Notes under the pieces: model-generated
What the model saw: the letters and a program-made list of their open reading frames with translations, nothing else
Told to the model about the DNA's origin: nothing
Databases searched by the model: none
Position numbers and translations under genes: made by a program
Assembly: GCA_033398695.1 (NCBI GenBank)
Contig: CM065803.1
Span: 101,482,001 to 101,546,000 of the forward strand
DNA length: 64,000 nucleotides
Reading direction: 5' to 3'
From: Orobanche coerulescens
Lineage: Eukaryota > Streptophyta > Magnoliopsida > Lamiales > Orobanchaceae
Shown here: positions 44,983 to 55,446 of the stretch, in pieces
How the letters are laid out: every line of letters starts with the position of its first letter
How positions within the stretch are numbered: position 1 is the first letter of the stretch

Positions 44983-46236
44983 ATGTCTAGAAAAAATCGC
45001 AAGGCTATGGAGAAGAACTATAAACGTCCTCGCAACAATAATTTCGACAGCAATCGATTCGTCTCCTTCATTGCGTCGAAAATTTTCTTCGATGTTCTTC
45101 CGCAAGAAACCTTGACCGATTGCTACTATTTCAACTTCAGTAGCCTTGAACGGGTCAAGGTAAGCATTCGCGATTTTTTTGAAGCTTTGGGTATTGCACG
45201 TTTTGTCGAGTGCAAGGAAATTGTGTACCCTGAGTGTGTTCGTCAATTCTATGCGAATTTACATCTTGGTGAAAGTGGTAATAGAGGTTTCGTGCTCGAA
45301 AGCCTCGTGAACGGGACTATGGTGAAGGTTTCGACGGAAATCCTTCACGAATTGTTTGGGTTGTCGAAGGAAGGATTTGATTGTTGTGGTAAAATCCTTG
45401 ATGAGGAATCTGCGGTGTCAGAGGGAGAGATTGCTAATTTTCTGTGTTCGAAAACAGTCATCGAAGTCACGGATGACGTTTTCGAAAACAATGATTTCGG
45501 TATACACATTCGGTTGCTGTTGGCCGCTTTAACGAAATGCCTAATGCCAAAGGTCAACACCCAACATAAGCTAGTTGGTGTTGATAAGAATGTCGTATCT
45601 GAAGTCAAGGATGATCGAGTAGATTTCACTGGGATTGTGTTAAGTTGGATGAAGGCTAAAGGGGAGTCCTTTCGGTCAAAGAACTATATGTCGAGAACCA
45701 GGAAGTCTGGACTGCCATACGGGTCAATCCTTATGGTGATTTTTCGTCATTTCAGTGTTGATTTGTCCAATGACGCTCACGTTCCGGTGTCTCAGGGACA
45801 CGAGATAAGTGACATAACCCTCAAGGCCATGCACTATGTCGAGACCTTCAATCGAGGTTGGGTTTTGTTTCCATATCTCCGAGATGACGACCAAGTGCCG
45901 AAAGGCACACGGATGCCTACACCGACTGAGCAAGTCATGCACCGAGGACCCCACACGCTTAAGGAGCTGCAGTCCAAGTCTTTTGTTCGTCATCCAAGAA
46001 CGAAAGGAAAACGCCCGATGAGAGATGTGGTGACGGAAGAGGAGGAAAGTGATCTCTGTGCTCGGATGCGGGGCATCGAGACCTCACACACTGAGATACG
46101 AGAGGATGTTCGGGCTCTGCGTTCAGAAGTCCGGGAAGTGCGCTCAGAAGTCCGGGAAGTTCGTGGGCTGATATCCGAGTTCATACGTTACACACACCCC
46201 TCGTTCCCTTTCCCTTCGTCTTCCTCCGATCCTTAG
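44983..46236 (+). CDS. Sire-1 extra ORF, 417 codons, function unknown
   Basis: An intact frame downstream of pol, where Sireviruses carry an envelope-like or other extra gene. The N-terminus is basic (RKNRKAMEKNYKRPRNNN). The middle (CVRQFYANLHL, TEILHELFGL, LPYGSILMVIFRHFSVDL) recalls the plant domain annotated as a putative plant transposon protein in Athila and Sirevirus ORFs, recognised from memory. A basic patch (RTKGKRPMRD) precedes a C-terminal coiled coil of about residues 365-400 with repeated RSEVREV heptads, encoded by a 21-bp tandem repeat. I see no clear signal peptide or strong membrane segment, which argues against a working envelope. The role is unknown. Confidence 0.85.
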   Translation: MSRKNRKAMEKNYKRPRNNNFDSNRFVSFIASKIFFDVLPQETLTDCYYFNFSSLERVKVSIRDFFEALGIARFVECKEIVYPECVRQFYANLHLGESGNRGFVLESLVNGTMVKVSTEILHELFGLSKEGFDCCGKILDEESAVSEGEIANFLCSKTVIEVTDDVFENNDFGIHIRLLLAALTKCLMPKVNTQHKLVGVDKNVVSEVKDDRVDFTGIVLSWMKAKGESFRSKNYMSRTRKSGLPYGSILMVIFRHFSVDLSNDAHVPVSQGHEISDITLKAMHYVETFNRGWVLFPYLRDDDQVPKGTRMPTPTEQVMHRGPHTLKELQSKSFVRHPRTKGKRPMRDVVTEEEESDLCARMRGIETSHTEIREDVRALRSEVREVRSEVREVRGLISEFIRYTHPSFPFPSSSSDP

Positions 46237-46623
46237 ATTTGATGATCTCTGATGTCTGATGTAGAAACTTGTCTTCGAACAATCTAAATGTCGTTTGCCA
46301 TGAAAGCTCGTTGTATTCACTGCATTTTATCTTATTGAAATTCGCATTTCTTCATTTGGCATTTGTTATGTACAAGTATTTGATATTTACAAGTATTGTT
46401 ACTGTTGTTTACTAGTATTGTTGATTGCACCTTGAATAATGGCAAACTTTCGTTGATATTTATTAATAATGCAACAATTCAGGAGGAGTTCCTTTTTGTT
46501 TATGTCAAAAAGGGGGAGAATACTCCAAAAACGAAAATTTACTAATATATCGAACAAGTTTACCTTGATTCGAATTATTTCAAAATGTTTTTGCAGGTAT
46601 TAATTAAATGTTTTGACATCATC
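46237..46623 (+). other. Sire-1 3' untranslated region with an extra polypurine tract
   Basis: Non-coding. AAAAAGGGGGAGAA at 46507-46520 copies the true polypurine tract 117 bases downstream. Repeated purine tracts are a known Sirevirus feature. The rest is T-rich. Confidence 0.8.
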
Positions 46624-46636
46624 AAAAAGGGGGAGA
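46624..46636 (+). other. Polypurine tract of Sire-1
   Basis: AAAAAGGGGGAGA, one base before the 3' LTR. Confidence 0.93.
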
Positions 46637-46637
46637 T

Positions 46638-48193
46638 TGTTGACACAAAATGTATTTTGATGATGGTTTCATACAAAACATTTAATTGGATCAATCTCGG
46701 CTCGATAATATTTTGAAGGAGCAAAATATAACTAACGCACGCTACTCATCATATCGTAGCGCACGCTATCGGGACATTCATATACAGACCAGTCAAGTCA
46801 GCTGCAGCCTACTAAAGTCGCCTGATCGATAGTGCACGCAAGCTATTCAAAGATAGCGCACGCTAAGAACCTACAGTTAGCGCACGCTATACAACAAATA
46901 TAACGCACGCTATCGCAAGTCTCCAGAGGTCAGTGAAGTCTGGAAGGAAATCAGAATTGGACGTTGCGCACGCTACACATATATTCTTATGTACGCTAAA
47001 GTGAGGACATAGCGCACGCTACTTATCATCTCTAGCGCACGCTACCAAAATTATGGTTAGTAGTCCAGTAGCTACTGGACTCACTTCGTCAAGGCTCTTA
47101 CGTACGCTACACAAGGTAACGTACATTAATGAAATAACTCAGTAGCGCACGCTAAGGGAAAGGTATTAGCGCACGCTAAATGGAATCTGCAGTTTACCGT
47201 TTGAATTTCAACCGTTGGAAGCAAGAGTCAATGCAGATCCGGAAAATCTGGAAAAGTTGGATTTAATTAATGCTAGCGCACGCTATGCATACTTGCTAGC
47301 GCACACTAATCATAAATTTAGCCGTTGGATAAAGAGTCGTTGGAGAGAAAATCGGATATTGTCAAAGTCAAGATCGAAGACCAGTTGACCAGGCGTTAGC
47401 GCACGCTACCATTGCATTACTAGCGCACGCTAGACATGGTATTTTACCGTTGCAACAGTCTTTGTGACCGTTCAGAGATTTCAAGTCAAAATCCGTTAGC
47501 GCACGTTACAAGGCACTATTAGCGCACGCTAATAATATGTTTTTCAAGATTTGAAGGCTCTCACACACCTATAAATACCCGAAGGACTTGGGTATCAAAC
47601 ACACAACTTCAAGCATTCAAGCATACAAGCATACAAGCAATCAAAGCATTCTTGAGCTCAGATTTATATATTTTATTGCATTACAAGTTGTGAGAAAAGA
47701 AAGATACAAGAGCGATTTCAATTGTAATATCTACTATTCTTTGTACTCTTTCATTTGGTTGTAAGTGTTTCATCACTTACACTTGAGCGAAAAAGAAACG
47801 AATCAAGAGTCACTAATCCGGTGTTATTAGGATCTTTGATCCGGCATTGTTAGGATTATACTCCCATATTCGTATAGTGAGGATTATCTAGTTCCTATAG
47901 AACACTAGATAAACAATCATTTATATTGAGGGAAAGGTTGAGCTTGGACCGATAGAAGACAAGCGGATTGTAACGGTTGTGAACTCGGACCGATAGAAGA
48001 CGAGTTAAGGTTGTGGTTTTTCTTAAGCCAATAGAAAAAGTAAGTCGGAGAGAGGACATAGGCAAGTTGTCGAACCTCTATAAATTCTTGAGTCTTTAAA
48101 TTCCGCACTATTTTCCTTTTACTCGCAAGAAATTTCGGTATTCCGCATCACCACTATTCAACCCCCCCTTCTAGTGGTGAATTTATCTCTTCA
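46638..48193 (+). repeat. Sire-1 3' LTR
   Basis: 1556 bp, TGTTGACAC to TATCTCTTCA, followed by CAGAT. The motif I array (46733-47531) and TATA box (47570-47577) match the left LTR. At 47275-47310 it reads TAGCGCACGCTA and TAGCGCACACTA at a 23-base step, where the left LTR has a shorter step. Confidence 0.96.
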
Positions 48194-48717
48194 CAGATTG
48201 CCCGGCCATGACTCGGTCGGGGCCAACTCCGACGGCCCGAACGATCCCGAAACCCGAACCTGAATACGAATCGATGATACGGTTACGACGTAGTCGCAAA
48301 GACGAATCTAAGAGCTAAGAGAACACACAATTCCGACCACCCGAAGGCTCGGAATTCGACAACGGAAGTAATTACCCAAAACTTTGGGAAATTACGAAAA
48401 TGGCCCAAAACGTCCGAAAATCACGATACGCGATTGAAACACCAAACCAAAGCTCGCAACATGAATAATAACATTAAATGAACTTACGAGAAACTCGAAA
48501 CAACAGTTTCGGACGAGATTCGCAAGAATCGAACTCAAGTGCGGAAAAGTCGCTAAAAAGCTCGGAACTCAACAAAACGATACCGAAACGAAATCGGATG
48601 ACAAAAAGTGCAGAATTAATCATTCTCAAAATGACGAAACGGTCATGAGCGAGTCGTCAAAACAGACTCCGGCCGAAAAAAGAAATTTACCGAAAATCGA
48701 AAATTGCGGATATTACA
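48194..48717 (-). repeat. LARD-2 3' LTR, third segment
   Basis: It continues from 38269 after the CAGAT duplication and ends GGATATTACA, the reverse complement of the LARD LTR start TGTAATATCCGCAATTT. The text around 48530-48620 matches the reverse complement of the LARD-1 LTR near 10500-10570. Confidence 0.9.
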
Positions 48718-49560
48718 TTCTACCCTCTTTAAAAGAAATTTCGTCCCGAAACTTAAAATAAGTAGGGAGAAGCAATATCCCCCTGCCAGGAAAACTCGAC
48801 GAGATACGCAAAAACCGAAAAATCGTGCCCGACGGCGAAATGCTGCAAGAAACGCAAAGAGGAATACGGCGTGAAAACACGCTCCACGGCGACCAACACA
48901 ACGTCGCCGTTAGGAATATAATAAAACCAACAAATGACAAGCCTCATCAAACGGATAATACAATCAAGTCAATTATCCGAACAATCACAAAACACAATGA
49001 ACGAAAATCAATACGATTGACCAACCCAATGGTACATCAATCAAAACGCGAGCCAATCGCTGAACAAATACGGAATTCCACCGCCCAAGGGTTGGAAGAT
49101 CGAAAACGAGACTAATTTCCCGAACTTAGGGAAATTAGGAAGGAGCCTGAATGCTCAACAATCACGAAACGAGGACAAAAACCGAACAAACAAACGACCG
49201 AGACAACAAAAATCGAACAATCATGTCTGAAACACGAAGGATAATAAAATTCAAACAACAGCTCACAGGATGATCTGGTGAGAACTACAAGACATGCATT
49301 CCCATAAGATCCACCGGAAAGGGAATAGCGATTGAAAAGTCACGAAGACAAACGAGTTATTCCGAAACAATACCACACTTGTTCGATCAACAAAAGCAAG
49401 GGGCAAGACAAGCTCAGAAATGTCAACAAACATAATGAGTCGACAAAGTCGAAAACACAAGAGTTCCAAATCCAATCCACTTCGTAAAAAAAAGAACTAA
49501 TAGAACCAAATGATGTCACTCCTGAACAAGGTTCACAAGAATAGAACCGAACTCGAAAAA
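48718..49560 (-). other. LARD-2 polypurine tract and partial interior
   Basis: The minus strand reads AAAGAGGGTAGAA (48718-48730) before the LTR, then interior matching LARD-1 from 15456 back to about 14567. No coding region is seen. It is cut at 49561 by the LTR end of GypB2, so the rest should lie beyond the window. Confidence 0.85.
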
Positions 49561-50065
49561 TGTAACACCCTGAGATATTCGGAATAATTACAGCGCCGTA
49601 AACCCTTTAAGTAAGAATTTACAAGGCTAATTTAAAAGAAATGTAAATATAAGACATCAATACTGCAGAACTTCAAGTTTACAAAACCATTCAACTGGTT
49701 CAACGAGTAATTAATACAACCATATCGAAATGATATTAATAAGACACGCGTACTCGAGTACTGAAATCAAACCAAGAAAACAAATCACCAACAACAACAA
49801 ACATCACTGAACCCCTTCGTCGTCACGTCGGTACTGTGGCTGTTTCCCTGCTCATCGGCTACCTGAACATCAAAACAAATGTCTACCCCCGAAGGGGTTA
49901 GCAAAACGATGCTAGTACAAGTATCATTTAAACGAATCAAATATGCATCAACAATACATAACAAGATACACCACACGGACTTCCGCTACCGGAATCCGAC
50001 AATGCGAATCCAAAAGATTCCATTAACACAACAAGGGTATTCCAATGATCCAGCGCCCTTAGCAT
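49561..50065 (-). repeat. GypB2: LTR fragment of the second gypsy family
   Basis: It starts TGTAACACCCTGAGATATTCGG and matches the first 500 bases of the GypB1 LTR, including the hairpin near 49890. It is cut after AGCAT by LARD-3. The exact LTR end at 49561 suggests insertion rather than random breakage. Confidence 0.88.
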
Positions 50066-50572
50066 TGTAACACCCCCAATCCACTCAGGGATATTACACG
50101 CCGTAGACCCTCTCCTCGAGGATCTACCAGGCTGGTAACAACATTTGACATCTCGACAATGCCTTCAAGGCTAAAATGACTCAGTAGACCGATTTGGTCT
50201 TTCAATAAAAATATACAACTCAATTACAAACACATACCCACGCAGGAGTCAAAATACAATAAACTCCCATACAACGGGGAAAAGATACTGCAGCGGAAAA
50301 GAAAATACAACTAAACCAATACGACATCAACGGATCCTCATGTGATTAGTTACGTTCATCTTTCATCATCCTTCGTGCCGACCCTGTGTTATGCTCCAAA
50401 ACCTGAATGCAAAAATAGACATCCACCCCCCGAATACTCGGGGGTTAGCAAAACTCCACTGTTTTGCAAGTGCAAATACAAGTGCAAAAATACGAGCCAT
50501 ACAATTCACATTCCACAAATAACAATAACCAGGAATCCTCAAAAAATCCAAATGTAACAAAAAGCACTTCCC
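50066..50572 (-). repeat. LARD-3: LTR fragment
   Basis: It starts TGTAACACCCCCAATCC and matches LARD-2 16599-17101, including the long hairpin (CCCCCGAATACTCGGGGG, about 50426-50443). It is cut after TTCCC by GypA2. The five bases before it are AGCAT. Confidence 0.9.
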
Positions 50573-50727
50573 TGTAATATCCGGATTTATTACGATGTAT
50601 TTCATCTGTATTCAAACTCTGTATTATTCGGATTGGTGGTTATGATTATTGGAGTATGATATTTCTTGCATTGATATCATTGTACATAAGTATAGAAGCA
50701 TGCAAAATTTCTCATGCAAACTCGTGA

Positions 50728-50952
50728 TAACGCACGCTAAGAATGTATCTTAACGCGCGCTATCGGGCTACTATTAGCGCACGCTATGCAGGTAGGAGTT
50801 GGGTGCGCTAGGAACTCAATTATTGAGCGGGACGGCTAGCACATGCGCCAGCCGGGACATGGGTCCGGATAAGATTCCCGCGGACGAGCCCGGACAATTC
50901 TGAAGTCAACCATTATTAGCGCACGCTAAGGAATGCTTAGTAGCGTGCGCTA
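50728..50952. repeat. Motif I cluster upstream of TATA, GypA2 LTR
   Basis: Copies at 50728, 50751, 50775 and a worn one at about 50799, then a pair ending at 50952 (TAGCGTGCGCTA at 50941). Steps are 23-24. The last copy ends 19 bases before TATTATAAA. Confidence 0.9.
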
Positions 50953-51804
50953 ACTTGATAAAATGCAGAATATTATAAATAGGACAACAACCGTTTTGGC
51001 TTTCATTTCTTTCGCCCATTCTTCATCCTTGAGAGTTCAGAGAGCTGAAATAATCCTCCTACACACTTAGAACACATCTTGTTGGTGTTTGTATATTGGT
51101 TATCACTTGGGAGTATTCATTGAAGTGGAATAGCACCTTGGAGTGGCATACAACCAACCGGAGTCGGATTCTATCTTACGGTTCAGTGATTTTCATCATA
51201 TTAAGGTATGTTCAACCTATCTCCAGAATTAGAGTTGGATTCTAAAGAATTGGATGATCATAGTAATGAGATATTGATTTTCATTAGTGAATTATCTAAA
51301 GTACATCATGTTTGGAATATTGAGATGAATAAGCCTTAAGTACCTTGATTATGATCATCATGATTCGAATCTTATTTCATCGATCAAGTAAAGGAAGCTT
51401 CTATCATTGGTAATCCGAATCTAGTAGATGACTTCATAGCAATCTTGGACTTGACTTTAACATCATTATTGTTAGATAAATCTAAAGGATTGATCATGTA
51501 AAGATTTATCTAGTATAGATGGAACGTTTAATAACTTCAGCATGATAATATTGATTGATATAAAGGTGTTGATATCAACCGTTAAGCCTTTCATATTGTC
51601 GTATGAAGATTTGTAGTCGAAATGGAATATGGTTTTATGTTGGTATGCATATCCTTGAATCCGAAGTTGTTGTTATCCATAAGATCATTCATAATCGTAT
51701 GTACATGATATTCATGGAGGTAACATGAATTATCACGGAATATTTCATTGTTTTGATCATGATGAGAACAGTTTACTGCTAAGCAGTAAACTGCCATGCA
51801 CAGA

Positions 51805-52015
51805 TAGCGCACGCTATGCTATGAATATTAACGTGCGCTATCGAGCACGAGTTAGCGTACGCTACGTACGTAACGCACGCTAGACCATCAGACGAGTCAG
51901 TCGGCTGGTCACTGAAGTACTGACCATGCATAGTTAGCGTACGCTAGGCTTTGTTGTTTGCGTGCGCTATCGAGCAGACTTAACGCACGCTACACAGAGC
52001 ACTTAGCGTGCGCTA
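51805..52015. repeat. Motif I cluster downstream, GypA2 LTR
   Basis: Eight copies with the central gap as in GypA1, in reverse order because the element is on the plus strand. The palindrome AGTTTACTGC...GCAGTAAACT lies just before it (about 51769-51791). Confidence 0.88.
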
Positions 52016-52272
52016 AGCAGTTCAGGCAGATTGCATTTTATGAACTTTTGGCCGTAAACCGAATTGTTAAACATTCGTACGACGTGAGATAAATCCTATA
52101 TCATTTCTTTTGTTAAGGTTTGGTCTCGTTACGTGATTGATTGAGGAGGACAACCTTCGAGTGTTCATTTTCGTGGAAGTGTTGTTCTTGTCTTCAAATC
52201 GAGGCAAGTACTTTAATTGTTTTATGTATTGATGTTATACTTATTGTCATGCATGTATGTCGTTGTTGTATG

Positions 52273-54226
52273 TGTTGAGATTCGGTGCCTAAAACGAAGG
52301 CCCAGCGGAAGCGGTAAAACGAAAATTAATTCGATCCGAATCCCTACGAGGATCGATCGAGCTACGTATATACGAATATATAAACGAAAAGCAAGAATCG
52401 TAAGAAACTAACCCTCGAAGTCCGTTGATTAAATGGTAACCTTCTCTTGAGCTATTCCCCAAGCTCTTGAACGATCCAACGCCGAAAGTACCGCGTCTCT
52501 ACTTGCCATGCGCCGGAGAAACGACCGGAACGACGATCACCTTGCTATCCTCCGAGGATACGGCTAGAGCTAAGTGATGAAGCTTCCAATATGAGATTAT
52601 CACACTCTAAGTGTATAACTCACAACTCTCATTTATTTCTTGATTTTTCTCTCCAAGAATCACCAAGAACAAGTTGCAGAAGAAGATGAAGATAAGTGTT
52701 TGAACTCAAAGTCTCACTTTCTCTCTCTCTCAATGTATCTCACGTTGGAAAGGCTTGGAAAATTACAAGTGAGAGATGTCTTCATCTTCATTTATTCAAC
52801 TCTCCACATGCACATCTCATAATTATGAGAATCAAAGCCCCACTACCTCAATGATCAAGCATTAAAGAATGGAACATGGGTCCATATGAAAGTGGGTGGA
52901 AGTGTGGGGTTTGGCCCATGTAGAAATCGGACAAGTTCGGTTCATTTCGGACTCCCGCGAGTCCAAACAGATAAACTCCTATTCCGTATCGATGTATTTA
53001 TATCGATTAATTAATCTAATTAATTAAACATATAAAATACATTATAACATAATTAATTTCTCCAAGAAATAATTATATCCATGAATTAAATTAATCACCC
53101 AGTGATATATTTAATTCATTAGGCCGTAAATCAATTTATCCAATAAATCGATTTAGACATCTAATGTCCTAAATTTAGATATCCAATATCTAATATTCAT
53201 AATGAGAGAATTAGCTTGATTCATTCCGTCGTCAATCCTAATGCGCGACTCGGTAGGTCCGTCTCGATCGGAATGGGAGGAACCAAAGAGTAGTAGCACC
53301 ACCTAGCCACTGGTGGCCTACACTGTACTCCGATCGAGAACGAATGATTGGGATCATTCAAGAACCATTCTCGTGAATACCGGATATACGTATAAACCCT
53401 TCTTTCAAATATCCCGATCAAGTTATAGGGTCACGGTCAGCCAAACCCTATCTGTACTTGACGCTATGCATGCGTTAATGCAAATCGAGATCATCGAGCT
53501 CTCGTGTATCTAATACAGCTAGCTCCAATGCTTTGGCCAAAGACTTATGATCTCATCTGCCAATAACCGGATAGGACATATAACCCGTTCACTAACAGGA
53601 GAAAGAATTCTATCTTGGTATTCAGTAGGACCTGCTACTTGCCCGTCAAGATGCACGTCGAGGTTGACCCCCGCCTTCCGGTTTACAGGGTCGAACTACT
53701 CTAATGAAAATCTTGACGTCACAAGCACATCCCTACTAAATCCTCAAGTCGAAGGTTCACGAATACCTATCACAACCTTTCGATTCCGTCATTGACTGTC
53801 CCGGAGTGAAATCCGTGTGACGAATCGAGGGTGAGTCGGTTCGAGTATACTAATCTAATTAGCATACCTATAACGTGTGCTCCCACTAACCATTAGTGTT
53901 CGACAGGCACTCTCCTTGTCAAAGAACACGTCATACAAGTCTTTACATAAACTTAACGCCTACCAAGTTTCATCGACTTGCGAACGATTAAGTATTTGAG
54001 CTATAAACCTTTCCAGTGCCGACCCCCTTATCTAATAAGAAGTGGAACGTTTTGCTCTCAAATACACGGACTAGTTTCTATATATTTATTTACGAGTTAG
54101 GAATGCCAATAACTACCAGTAAATAAAGAAACATTCATTTGCCTTATATAAATGGTTTACATAATTACAAGTACAATGCCCTCACTCAACAACCTCTGAG
54201 TGGCATTCGAGGGCATACTCCTAACA
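52273..54226 (-). repeat. Ang-2 3' LTR
   Basis: 1954 bp, TGTTGAGATTCGG to CATACTCCTAACA on the plus strand. A hairpin GGACTCCCGCGAGTCC is at about 52949. It is near identical to 59792-61740 except for a patch at about 53270-53700. Confidence 0.95.
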
Positions 54227-54237
54227 ATCTCCCACTT
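54227..54237 (-). other. Polypurine tract of Ang-2
   Basis: The minus strand reads AAGTGGGAGAT, directly before the 3' LTR, identical to Ang-1. Confidence 0.88.
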
Positions 54238-54241
54238 GCAC

Positions 54242-54505
54242 TCAATGCCACACACTATGGTATCTAATACCCATGTTCTCTAGATGACGCTCCAAGCTAG
54301 TCTGATAAAGTGGCTTGGTCAGTGGATCGGCGACGTTGTCGACCGAGTCTACTCTGTGCAGCACAATGTATCCCTTGCGAACAAATTCTCTTACGAGATG
54401 ATACTTCCTCTCAATATGTTTGGTGCTGTTGTGAAACCTCGGCTCCTTGGCCTGTGCTACAGCTCCGTCGTTGTCGCATGATGCAGTAACAGGCGACTCG
54501 GACAT
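54242..54505 (-). pseudogene. Ang-2 RNase H, C-terminal part
   Basis: The frame reads CDNDGAVAQAKEPRFHNSTK, HIERKYHLVRE and VDNVADPLTKPL, ending HSVWH as in Ang-1. The N-terminal half of RNase H is in another frame upstream. Confidence 0.88.
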
Positions 54506-55106
54506 GGTATCATTTGAAGTTCTCCTAGAAACTTCTTAATCCGTAACCCTTCCTTGGAAGCCTCCGAGCCGCTTGATACTCGGCTGACAGTGGAATCGGC
54601 GATCGCGCTTTGCTTGGCACTACGCCAAGATCTGCTCCTCCATTAAGAGTAAATATGTAGCGTAAGTGGACATCGAGTCGTCCTTCGGTCCTTGGAAGTC
54701 CGAATCGGTGAATCCCACCACATCCAAATCTCCACCGCCATACATAAGAACCATATCTCTCGTTCTTCTCAAGTACTTGAGAACGTTCTTACTGACAGTC
54801 CAATGTTCCCTACACTGGTTTGCACGAAACCTACTCACCACGCTTACAAAGATGCGCGATGTCAGTCTTGTACACAACATAGCATACATAAGGCTACCAC
54901 GGCGAAGCATATGGTATATTACTCATTTCCTTGCGTGGTTCCTCACTTTGAGGACACATCTTCAAGGTGAGTTTTATTCCATGTTGCATCGGTAGGAACC
55001 CTCTTTTAGAATCATCCATCTTAAATCGCTTTAAGATCTTATCTATATAGAGGGCTTGGGAAAGTCCTATTGTTCTCTTCGCTCTATCCCTAGAGCCGAA
55101 TACCAA
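54506..55106 (-). pseudogene. Ang-2 RT end and RNase H N-terminal half
   Basis: Pieces in several frames: QALYIDKILKRFKMDDSKRG with CPQSEEPRKEMSNIPY (54894-55106), then LMYAMLCTR, VLKYLRRTRDMVLMYGGGD and GFTDSDFQGP (54620-54910). The stretch 54506-54619 has only remnants of the QAEYQAAS region. Several small indels break the frame. Confidence 0.8.
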
Positions 55107-55446
55107 GAATATAGGTTGCTTCTCCCAAGTCTTTCATGGAGAAATTACTCGAAAGCCAAGCTTTCACATAACTGAGCATTCCTACATCATTTCCTATTAG
55201 TAGAATGTCATCTACATATAGTACTAAGAATGCGATCTTGCTCCCACTAACTTTCTTATATACACAAGGTTCCTCTTCATTTTGCACGAAGTCAAACTCT
55301 TTGACCGCCTCGTCAAAATGAAGGTTCCAACTACGCGACGCTTGCTTCAGTCCATAAATGGAGCCGAAGCTTGCACACTTTCGAATATCGACTTGACACA
55401 AAGCATTTAGGCTGCTCCATATAGATTTCCTCCTCGAGGAATCCAT
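55090..55446 (-). pseudogene. Ang-2 RT, active-site part
   Basis: The RT active site FLVLYVDDILLIGND is intact, preceded by YGLKQASRSWNLHFDEAV and followed by VKAWLSSNFSMKDLGEATYI. The apparent start lies in an overlapping frame; the true path comes from the upstream RT part with a shift near 55370. Confidence 0.87.

Larger units (their letters stand above)
38270..48193 (+). mobile_element. Sire-1: Ty1/copia Sirevirus with an extra ORF
   Basis: A complete 9924-bp insertion with the CAGAT target duplication (38265-38269 and 48194-48198). LTRs of 1541 and 1556 bp flank a primer site, a broken gag, a long pol, a motif I cluster, a 417-codon ORF and two AAAAAGGGGGAGA tracts. The pol text ([35 protein letters not shown]), the doubled purine tract and the extra ORF all fit the Sirevirus (SIRE/Maximus) lineage. 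It is the best preserved element in the window. Confidence 0.95.
50573..52272 (+). repeat. GypA2 5' LTR, first part
   Basis: Starts TGTAATATCCGGATTT. Motif I clusters at 50728-50952 and 51805-52015, with TATTATAAA (50971-50979) just after the first. GAGGCAAGTAC lies at 52201. It ends in GTATG (52268-52272), duplicated at 61741-61745. Confidence 0.93.

Noticed and set aside
45345..45629. Antisense frames within the extra Sirevirus ORF
   Set aside because: They are short, have no motif, and lie opposite an intact coding frame with good protein character.
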